Positions 1 through 5,398 of a stretch of 9,775 nucleotides of DNA are shown here, piece by piece. Source of the stretch: Alphaproteobacteria bacterium UBA2947. GTDB lineage: Bacteria; Pseudomonadota; Alphaproteobacteria; Rs-D84. The stretch spans positions 1 to 9,775 of the forward strand of contig DEBV01000005.1 in the NCBI GenBank assembly GCA_002348925.1. Reading direction: 5' to 3'. Each line of letters opens with the position of its first letter. The stretch's first letter is position 1. Made by a program: the position numbers and the translations under genes. A model generated the notes under the pieces. It ran no database searches and was not told the origin of the DNA. It saw nothing but the letters and a program-made list of their open reading frames with translations.

Positions 1-130
1 AGAACGATACATTACATCCAGTTATCCCCGCATTAGATGACGATGCAGTATATGTTCCGCCAGGACAGTAACTGTTCGCCGGACATGATGTACATGTGTT
101 GGATGTGTTTTTATAATATCCAGCATTACA
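1..130 (-). repeat. Cys-rich tandem repeat, unit B (cut by window edge)
   Basis: The unit starts CNAGYYKNTSNTC and continues SCPANSYCPGGTYT and GCNVSF, matching unit A with one residue fewer before the CPANSYC motif. Only about 43 residues are inside the window. More units may lie beyond the left edge. Confidence 0.7.
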
Positions 131-3109
131 TGTTACCGTTGACAGTGTGCCACTGCCGCAAGATCCATAAGAACCACAACTTTGTGTGCCAGTACAATCC
201 CCAGAATCATCAGATCCCGCGGCACTGGTTTGATGATAACATGTACGATATTTTGTACCAGATGTATAATTTTTTGTACCACCAGTAATGCTTTCTGTAT
301 AAGTACAACTTGCAGGATCCGAGAACGATACATTACATCCAGTTTTACCTTGATCGCTGCCGTTATAGGTATATGTGCCACTAGGGCAATAAGAGTTGGC
401 AGGGCAGGTTTGGCATGATGCATCACTGGCGCGCAAATATTTTCCAGCAGTACACGTATATGTGTTTGCTGTCCATTGGGCAGTAAGGGTTACATTGCCC
501 AGAGTAACGTTTTGTACCATATAACTGCGTACCCAAGAGGAATTATCTGAACCGCTGGAATTAATAACACCTGTATAAGTTGCACTATAATTATATCCAG
601 CAAAAGTATAACCTGTACGTGTTGGGGTGGACACAGTGCCATTCCATGTTGTTGAGCCAGTTGAATCGGTATATACGCCAGATCTGTTCCAATACAATGT
701 GCTGGTTCCGCCAGTTCCACCGTTTTTATCTAAAGTGATGGTATAAAGTGAATCCCACTGTGCGTACCAAGGTGATACAGAGCTGTTTTTTGCTTCGCTT
801 GTAAAGTTTCCACTTGCATCAACATATTGTACCCCATTACCTGTATTGCTGTAAAAACCTTTGAAAGTATAATTTGTTCTTGTTGGTTTTGTGGTAATAC
901 TTGTTATCTTTAAAGAACTGGTCATATTTTGTGCGCCAGCCAAAGTAGAATAAACACCTTCGCCATATCTTGTATAAACCGTGCTTGGGCTTACGCCAGA
1001 ACCATTATTGTTATTCAATGTATGCGAATATGAAGATGTTGGATTACATGTATAGAAATAACCATCAGTTCTTAAGGCATCACGAATAGAGCTGGTATTA
1101 TTTCCAAAAGTAGAAGAACAAGTGTTAGAACAATCATTAATACTTACACTGCTGCTGGTGCTTGTAAGATACCAAGGCGATTTAGCAGGATAGTAGGTGG
1201 AACCATTATAAACACCTGTCATTCTGCACCAACAATAGCCACTGGTACCAGATGCTGGTGTTATAGTAGTTTTTGTTGTACCAACGCTGCTGCCAGTATC
1301 TGATGTGGAAACCGCCGCTTGCATATATATTTTAGTGCTTCCATCGTAACTTTGCCACAACTGTCCAGCACCATAACCATCGGAATTATAAGAAGCATTA
1401 TTATATATACCAGAACTGCTTGGATAACCAGAAGACGGCAACTGAGCACTCGACAAGTAGTTAGTGGCTTGTTGATAACCTGCAGAGCAACTTACGCCAT
1501 CTGGAAGACATTTCCAGCCTTCTGCTGGTTGTACAGAATAGCCGTAAAACCTTCTTCCAGAAACAGTTGTATAAGGATATGTTGTGCTGCCACTAGCATT
1601 CTTAAAATTGATAGACAAAGATATGCTTGGATATGGTTGTACAGCGGAACAGCTTGTACTTTCGCTTTTATAACATTTGTTGGATGCATTTGCACCAGCG
1701 TCTGAGCTGTAACCAGACGGACATTGGGCACAACTTGACCCGCTTACACTATCACTGCTGCTGGTTGGACTTGCTTTCTTTGCACCGCCCGCACAGTAAT
1801 AGCCAGCAGTTATGTATCCGCAAGAACACGAACTGCCCGCGGACGCGCAGTACGTGGTGGAATTGCTGGTTGGGTTTTGAACTTTCGCACCACAAGTAGC
1901 ATATTTTCCACCACCTATATTACCTCTTATACCTTGGTCGCTGCTGCTCGGTGTCCATGTTTTAGAAGTGTTATAACAATATTTACCTGCTGGACATAAA
2001 GAACAAGATGTACTGCCACCTGGTAAATAATACCCCGCATCACAAGTCACACTTGTTGATTCCCATTGTGCGTATATGGTAAAATTAGAATTAGAACTGT
2101 TGTTTGAAGAAGCAGTTACAAATGCTGTTAATATATTACCATCGGCATCAATATACTGTGTCCCGCCAGAACTGGCAGAATAATAACCTTTGAAGTTATA
2201 TCCGCTTCGCGTAGGTAAGTTATAACCTTCGCTTGTTATATTGCCATTTGCTGTACAATTCGAATAACTAGCCGAGTAACATACCGCCGCGTAGGCATAG
2301 TTACCATACATAGTCGACAAAAGATTGCTTCCTGTACCATTGTTTTGATTAAAGGTAATTTGATGCATGGTGCTCCATTGTGCATACCATGTGTTGTTGC
2401 TGGTGGTTGATTTAGCGGCGGCTGTGAAATTACCGTTGGCATCAACATATTGTGTTCCTCCACTTGTAGAGGAGTAAAAACCAGTGAATACATAACTAGA
2501 TCTTGTCGGGTTTGTGGTCAGTTTTGTTATGGCTGTTCCGCTTTTCACATTGGCTTCTGAAGAATAAACACCATTTGCGGAGGTATAAACAGTGCTTGGA
2601 CTTGCACCAGAGCCACCGTTGTTATTCAATGTATGTGAATAATACGGAATCCATTGTGCGTATATGGTGAAATTGTCAGTAGCATTACCTGCGGCAGAAT
2701 CTAATGCAGACTGTATAGCCCCATTTGCAGCAATATATTTTGTTCCACCAGAAGCGCTGGACCAATAACCGTTAAAAACATACCCATCCTTTGCAGGTAA
2801 ATTAAATGGACCATATTCATAAGAAGTTGTAGTTATGTTCGTGCTCCATGCTTGATTCTTAGAGGTGCTATTATCAGCTTCATACCATATACCGTATGTT
2901 ATATTCTGCCCCTTGGGCACAGCGTACAATTCATACAACAACCATTCGCCAGGATTAGGACTGTCAGAATTGTATCCCCCTCTTTGATCCAAAGAAACAA
3001 TATAATAAGTATTTGCCTCTGTTGCCCATGCAGATGTGGACATAAATACCACGCACAACGCAACCAATGCACTTTTAATAAAACTGAAAAATCCCCGTTT
3101 TCCCGCCAT
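1..3109 (-). CDS. Giant secreted repeat protein, Listeria/Bacteroides-type repeats plus Cys-rich modules (3' end missing)
   Basis: An open frame runs from the ATG at 3109-3107 to the left edge (1036 codons); I checked the in-frame triplets and found no stop. The start has a good Shine-Dalgarno (GAAAGG, 3122-3117, 7-nt spacing). Residues 1-29 form a Sec signal peptide (basic start, hydrophobic core, SAWA end). Five blocks of the type 'G-Y-x-F-x-G-[FY]-Y ... GG-x-x-Y-[IV] ... YAQW' follow, ending at Trp153, 245, 349, 785 and 879. This matches the Listeria/Bacteroides (InlB B-type) repeat, a beta-grasp-like extracellular spacer. Cys-rich segments with CPAGKYC/CPANSYC motifs (about 355-500 and 886 onward) resemble ephrin-receptor-like or GCC2/GCC3 modules. 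A CWC-containing region lies at about 600-690. Composition is rich in Ser, Thr, Asn, Gly and Tyr. The protein is likely exported and surface-associated; adhesion is an inference from family habit. No anchor or autotransporter domain is visible, because the C-terminus lies outside the window. Confidence 0.9.
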   Translation of the reverse strand, partial: MAGKRGFFSFIKSALVALCVVFMSTSAWATEANTYYIVSLDQRGGYNSDSPNPGEWLLYELYAVPKGQNITYGIWYEADNSTSKNQAWSTNITTTSYEYGPFNLPAKDGYVFNGYWSSASGGTKYIAANGAIQSALDSAAGNATDNFTIYAQWIPYYSHTLNNNGGSGASPSTVYTSANGVYSSEANVKSGTAITKLTTNPTRSSYVFTGFYSSTSGGTQYVDANGNFTAAAKSTTSNNTWYAQWSTMHQITFNQNNGTGSNLLSTMYGNYAYAAVCYSASYSNCTANGNITSEGYNLPTRSGYNFKGYYSASSGGTQYIDADGNILTAFVTASSNNSSNSNFTIYAQWESTSVTCDAGYYLPGGSTSCSLCPAGKYCYNTSKTWTPSSSDQGIRGNIGGGKYATCGAKVQNPTSNSTTYCASAGSSCSCGYITAGYYCAGGAKKASPTSSSDSVSGSSCAQCPSGYSSDAGANASNKCYKSESTSCSAVQPYPSISLSINFKNASGSTTYPYTTVSGRRFYGYSVQPAEGWKCLPDGVSCSAGYQQATNYLSSAQLPSSGYPSSSGIYNNASYNSDGYGAGQLWQSYDGSTKIYMQAAVSTSDTGSSVGTTKTTITPASGTSGYCWCRMTGVYNGSTYYPAKSPWYLTSTSSSVSINDCSNTCSSTFGNNTSSIRDALRTDGYFYTCNPTSSYSHTLNNNNGSGVSPSTVYTRYGEGVYSTLAGAQNMTSSLKITSITTKPTRTNYTFKGFYSNTGNGVQYVDASGNFTSEAKNSSVSPWYAQWDSLYTITLDKNGGTGGTSTLYWNRSGVYTDSTGSTTWNGTVSTPTRTGYTFAGYNYSATYTGVINSSGSDNSSWVRSYMVQNVTLGNVTLTAQWTANTYTCTAGKYLRASDASCQTCPANSYCPSGTYTYNGSDQGKTGCNVSFSDPASCTYTESITGGTKNYTSGTKYRTCYHQTSAAGSDDSGDCTGTQSCGSYGSCGSGTLSTVTCNAGYYKNTSNTCTSCPANSYCPGGTYTASSSNAGITGCNVSF
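131..454 (-). repeat. Cys-rich tandem repeat, unit A (residues 886-993)
   Basis: The unit starts CTAGKYL, carries CQTCPANSYCPSGTYT and then GCNVSF, followed by a further Cys-containing half with CTYTE, YRTCYHQ and CGSYGSCGSGT. It is followed directly by a second unit. A 23-base stretch (1-23) recurs at 322-344 in the same reading frame, 321 bases (107 codons) apart. The cysteine spacing suggests a small disulfide-stabilised extracellular domain. Confidence 0.75.
755..1030 (-). repeat. Duplicated module, copy 2 (residues 694-785)
   Basis: This is the second copy of the YSHTLNNN...YAQW module, lying about 540 residues after copy 1. It is a little longer (RYGEGVYSTLAGAQNM insertion region) and has diverged at most third codon positions. 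This points to an old intragenic duplication rather than a recent one. Confidence 0.8.
2375..2641 (-). repeat. Duplicated module, copy 1 (residues 157-245)
   Basis: This block begins YSHTLNNNGGSGASPSTVYT and ends TWYAQW. It is clearly homologous to residues 694-785 of the same protein (YSHTLNNNNGSGVSPSTVYT to PWYAQW). DNA identity is still visible locally, for example around 'gttattcaatgtatg' at both sites. It represents one Listeria/Bacteroides-type repeat together with its N-terminal strand region. Confidence 0.8.
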
Positions 3110-3140
3110 TTGCAAACCTTTCTTTTTCCCGTATGCTTTT

Positions 3141-3169
3141 ACCATAGAAAAAATTCCGAAATCGGTCAA
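3141..3169 (-). promoter_or_regulatory. Promoter of the giant secreted protein gene
   Basis: On the minus strand TTGACC (3169-3164, preceded by C, giving the alphaproteobacterial CTTGAC form) is separated by exactly 17 bases from TATGGT (3146-3141). The predicted start is near 3134, giving a leader of about 25 nt that contains the Shine-Dalgarno. Several A-tracts lie upstream of the -35 box (about 3175-3218) and could act as an UP-like element. Confidence 0.65.
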
Positions 3170-3254
3170 GCATCTTTTTATATGTATTTTTTTCATTTTT
3201 TATTTGACAGATTTTTTTCGTTTATCGGTTTTCGATTGAATTAACAAATATATC

Positions 3255-3283
3255 TTGATTTTGTCCGTTTTTTACGGTATTAT
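3255..3283 (+). promoter_or_regulatory. Promoter of the RNase J transcript
   Basis: TTGATT (3255-3260) and TATTAT (3278-3283) are separated by exactly 17 bases, and the predicted start is near 3290. The spacer holds a small dyad, CCGT-TTTTT-ACGG (3265-3277), ending right at the -10 box. This leaves a leader of about 150 nt before the rnj ATG. Confidence 0.6.
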
Positions 3284-3291
3284 GTGCGTAT

Positions 3292-3363
3292 ATGATAAGA
3301 ATAAAGACATTATGTTGTCTTTTGTTAAATATCACAAACCGTACACCCATGGATTTACTATGA
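3292..3363 (+). CDS. Possible 23-codon leader ORF upstream of rnj
   Basis: An ATG at 3292 lies 8 bases after the predicted -10 box, so the message would start almost on it. The frame stays open for 23 codons and ends at TGA 3361-3363. The peptide begins MIRIKTLCCLLL and ends MDLL, with Cys-Cys-Leu-Leu-Leu in the middle. There is no Shine-Dalgarno, as would be expected for leaderless translation. The stop sits inside the 3341-3406 hairpin, so a translating ribosome would open the outer stem. The ORF may be real or a chance frame; no homology can be judged at this length. Confidence 0.3.
   Translation: MIRIKTLCCLLLNITNRTPMDLL
3303..3322 (+). promoter_or_regulatory. Small stem-loop at the start of the rnj leader
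   Basis: AAAGACA (3303-3309) pairs perfectly with TGTCTTT (3316-3322) across a 6-base loop, close to the predicted 5' end of the transcript. A 5'-proximal stem can protect against 5'-end-dependent decay, which is the activity RNase J itself provides. The AATAAAGA at 3300-3307 is identical to the left arm of the later hairpin, so the two structures could exchange partners. Confidence 0.4.
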
Positions 3364-3443
3364 ATAAAGAATCTGTCTTTATTGACAATGAATTCGATGG
3401 GTGTGCAAAACAGAAAACTTTAAAAAAGGTTATTAAATTATGA
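3312..3443 (+). CDS. Possible small ORF overlapping the rnj start (ATGA)
   Basis: A frame from ATG 3312 (43 residues, beginning MLSFVKYHK) or from the internal ATG 3360 (27 residues, beginning MNKESVF) ends at TGA 3441-3443. It overlaps the rnj ATG in the classic ATGA arrangement that often couples translation. Neither start has a convincing Shine-Dalgarno, and the frame crosses the hairpin. I do not recognise the peptide. It competes with the 3292 frame, and at most one is likely to matter. Confidence 0.22.
   Translation: MLSFVKYHKPYTHGFTMNKESVFIDNEFDGCAKQKTLKKVIKL
3341..3406 (+). ncRNA. Long hairpin in the rnj 5' leader (candidate cis-regulatory RNA)
   Basis: The sequence folds into one extended stem. 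An outer 10-pair helix (3341-3350 with 3397-3406, one G-U pair) is followed by a single bulged G (3396). A 7-pair helix (3351-3357 with 3389-3395, two G-U pairs) comes next, then a 5x5 internal loop, then a perfect 8-pair stem AATAAAGA/TCTTTATT (3363-3370 with 3376-3383) closed by a 5-base loop. The rnj Shine-Dalgarno begins about 20 bases further on. No U-run follows the hairpin, so it is not an intrinsic terminator. Plausible roles are a self-cleavage or regulatory site for RNase J, or control of translation. A dispersed palindromic element inserted in the leader is the main alternative. Confidence 0.55.
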
Positions 3444-5248
3444 AAATTAAAGAAAAAATAAAAGAAAAACTGAAAAAAGCGGTCAAACCCGCAAAGAAAA
3501 CGGCTAAGCAGGTACATGTTGCCGCCGAAAATAAGCCAGAAAGCGACAAAAATGACGATAAAATCTACTTTATGGCGCTGGGCGGATTGGAACATGTCGG
3601 CCAAAATATGTATATATATAAGTATAAAGGTAAATATTTAATCGTCGATTGCGGTATGGGTTTCTTGGAAGAAGAAATTGGGGCAGGCGATGTTCAATAC
3701 TGTGATACATCGTGGCTGGAAAAACACAAGAAAGATGTTGTTGGGTTCGTTATCACCCACGGACACGAAGATCATATCGGTGCGCTGAAGTTCATTTGGC
3801 CAAAGTTCAGAAAGCCAATTTATTGTACACGCTTCCCTGCGGAAATATTACGCAGAACATTTGACGGTATCGAATTGGACTATAACCCAGAAAAAGATAT
3901 TATTGAATTTGACGCAAATGGTGCGGAATTAGACCTGAAACCATTTACTGTTGAAACTTTTCACGCTTCGCACTCTATCCCAGAAGCGCAAATGTTGATA
4001 ATTAAAACCCCTGCGGGTAAAATCTTGCATACTGGCGATTGGACCTTTAATGACGACAACCCAATCGAACCAAAGACTAATTATGCGCGTTTGACCGAAA
4101 TAGGAAACGATGCAAAACTGTTGGCATGCGTGTGTGATTCTACTTCTGCGGAAAGACAGACCCCACAGACAACAGAAATTCAAGTTCGCGATATATTGAC
4201 CGAAATTATGAAAAAGGCCCCTGGGCGCGTCCTTGTCACTGGTTATTCACGAAGCCTTGCGCGTATTAAAATGTTCGCCGAAGCCGCAAAAGCAGCGGGC
4301 AGGGTGGCTTGCATCAAAGAACGCAGTAATCCAAATCCTGTTCCTTATGTTGGTTTGCCAGAATTTCGCGAAATGGGTATTGAAGACGGCTATCTGAACA
4401 AAGACGATGTTTATACTTTCGACGAAATCAAAGATTTGCCAGCCGAAAAACAGGCGATTTATCTGACTGGTTCCCAAGGCGAAAAGTTTGCTATGTTGAC
4501 GCGTCTTTGCAACGGCCATGTGAAAGAATTAAAGTTAATGCCAACTGACACTGTCGTTTTCAGTGCGATTATTATTCCAGGGCGCGAACAAGATGTTTCT
4601 TACCTTTATAATAAATTGGCGCGTATGGGTATCAAAACCTATACTATCTTTGATACGGACAATTTGCACGCTTCTGGCCACGCAGGTCGTCCAGAATTGG
4701 AAAGATTCTATGATATGGTGCATCCACAAGTGTCAATTCCAATGCATGGCGAATATATTTCTGAAATGCTGAACGGAAAAATGGCAATGGAACGTGGTGG
4801 GGCTAAACATATGATGCTGGTCCACAATGGCGATATTATTGCGTTGAAAGACGGCACTGAACCATATGTTTGTGAATCTATACCAACTGGCTTTGTCGTT
4901 ATGGAAGGCGAAACCGAACGCAGTGCGAACGATCCTGTGTACAAAACCCGCAAGAAAATCGCTTCAAATGGCGCAATATTCGTCACTTTGCCAGTTGATA
5001 AACGCGGATTCCTTAAAGGCGTACCAGAAGTTTCCAGTGCTGGTATCTTTGAATCTGACGATACAGGCTTTATGAAACGCCAAATTCAAATCGAAATCAC
5101 AAACGCGATTGATAAATTAACAAAAACAGAACGCAAAAACCGCGATAACCTGTACAAAGCCGTTCAGGTTGCTTCGAACAAAGTCGTTCGTGCATCACTG
5201 GGCGCAGATAAAAAACCGCAATACAGCGTTCATTTCGTTCAAAAATAA
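3440..5248 (+). CDS. rnj: Ribonuclease J
   Basis: This is a 602-residue metallo-beta-lactamase/beta-CASP nuclease that degrades and matures RNA in the cytoplasm (5'-to-3' exonuclease and endonuclease, two zinc ions). The order of motifs is complete: HGHEDH at 107-112, HSIP at 178-181, HTGD at 197-200, GSQGE at 344-348, HASGHA at 410-415 and PMHGE at 434-438. The beta-CASP domain lies between about 220 and 370, and a C-terminal region follows to 602. The ATG is supported by AAAAAAGG ending at 3429, 10 bases upstream. The first 40 residues are an extra Lys-rich stretch (MKIKEKIKEKLKKAVKPAKK) ahead of the usual start of the fold at KIYFMALGGLEHVG. This could be an RNA-binding or amphipathic tail. 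The gene has its own promoter, a structured leader and a terminator, so it is probably monocistronic. Confidence 0.96.
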   Translation: MKIKEKIKEKLKKAVKPAKKTAKQVHVAAENKPESDKNDDKIYFMALGGLEHVGQNMYIYKYKGKYLIVDCGMGFLEEEIGAGDVQYCDTSWLEKHKKDVVGFVITHGHEDHIGALKFIWPKFRKPIYCTRFPAEILRRTFDGIELDYNPEKDIIEFDANGAELDLKPFTVETFHASHSIPEAQMLIIKTPAGKILHTGDWTFNDDNPIEPKTNYARLTEIGNDAKLLACVCDSTSAERQTPQTTEIQVRDILTEIMKKAPGRVLVTGYSRSLARIKMFAEAAKAAGRVACIKERSNPNPVPYVGLPEFREMGIEDGYLNKDDVYTFDEIKDLPAEKQAIYLTGSQGEKFAMLTRLCNGHVKELKLMPTDTVVFSAIIIPGREQDVSYLYNKLARMGIKTYTIFDTDNLHASGHAGRPELERFYDMVHPQVSIPMHGEYISEMLNGKMAMERGGAKHMMLVHNGDIIALKDGTEPYVCESIPTGFVVMEGETERSANDPVYKTRKKIASNGAIFVTLPVDKRGFLKGVPEVSSAGIFESDDTGFMKRQIQIEITNAIDKLTKTERKNRDNLYKAVQVASNKVVRASLGADKKPQYSVHFVQK

Positions 5249-5252
5249 AAAC

Positions 5253-5275
5253 AACCGTCCGCAAGGACGGTTTTT
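5253..5275. terminator. Bidirectional intrinsic terminator between rnj and tRNA-Arg
   Basis: An 8-pair stem AACCGTCC/GGACGGTT (5253-5260 with 5265-5272) is closed by a GCAA tetraloop. A T-run follows on the plus strand, and the A-rich left flank gives a U-run on the minus strand. It starts 4 bases after the rnj stop and ends 6 bases before the tRNA 3' end, so it can serve both converging transcripts. Confidence 0.88.
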
Positions 5276-5281
5276 AATTTG

Positions 5282-5358
5282 TGGCGCACCCAGCAGGAGT
5301 TGAACCTGCAATCTTTGCCTTCGGAGGGCAACGCATTATCCAGTTGTGCTATGGGTGC
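5282..5358 (-). tRNA. tRNA-Arg, anticodon CCG
   Basis: On the minus strand a full cloverleaf can be drawn. The acceptor GCACCCA (5358-5352) pairs with TGGGTGC. The anticodon stem TTGCC/GGCAA encloses the loop CTCCGAA, giving anticodon CCG (reads CGG). The T-arm is GCAGG-TTCAACT-CCTGC, the discriminator is G, and the CCA is encoded (5284-5282). The D-arm GCAC...TGC has one weak pair. The length is 77 bases including CCA. Confidence 0.95.
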
Positions 5359-5369
5359 AGTACCGTTTC

Positions 5370-5398
5370 AGTATATATTATTTACTTTTGAAATTCAA
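5370..5398 (-). promoter_or_regulatory. Probable tRNA-Arg promoter inside the 3' end of the upstream gene
   Basis: TTGAAT (5398-5393) and TATACT (5375-5370) on the minus strand are separated by exactly 17 bases, predicting a start a few bases before the mature tRNA 5' end. The -35 box lies in the last codons of the phosphotransferase gene. The tRNA could also be carried by read-through from prfB. Confidence 0.5.

Larger units (their letters stand above)
3110..3439. other. Divergent intergenic control region
   Basis: This 330-base gap between two divergent genes holds the two promoters back to back, with about 85 bases of T-tract-rich DNA between their -35 boxes (about 3170-3254). That stretch also contains a small dyad ATCG-GTTTT-CGAT (3224-3236), a possible regulator site of unknown identity. 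The right half (3290-3439) is the rnj leader. I see no RNA gene and no conventional larger gene here. Confidence 0.7.

Noticed and set aside
37..2493. Several 60-130 codon frames on both strands within the giant gene
   Set aside because: They are antisense or out-of-frame shadows of the low-complexity, T/A-biased repeat gene. None has a Shine-Dalgarno plus protein-like composition.
3053..3058. Cys19 of the giant protein as a lipoprotein cysteine
   Set aside because: The preceding residues Val-Ala-Leu do not make a lipobox (position -1 is Leu), and a good signal peptidase I site follows at 29.
1..3109. CRISPR or non-coding tandem repeat array in the left third
   Set aside because: The repeats are in-frame protein modules with codon-level divergence and no short regular spacer pattern.
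2852..3244. A 130-codon plus-strand frame over the start of the giant gene
   Set aside because: It is antisense to the signal-peptide end and both promoters, with no promoter of its own and a composition rich in Phe, Cys and Ile, typical of a shadow frame.
3929..4986. Antisense frames inside rnj
   Set aside because: They arise from codon bias of a clear 602-residue RNase J; none has upstream signals.
5282..5358. Use of the tRNA-Arg gene as an integration site for a mobile element
   Set aside because: No integrase gene and no duplicate of the tRNA 3' end is seen in the window.
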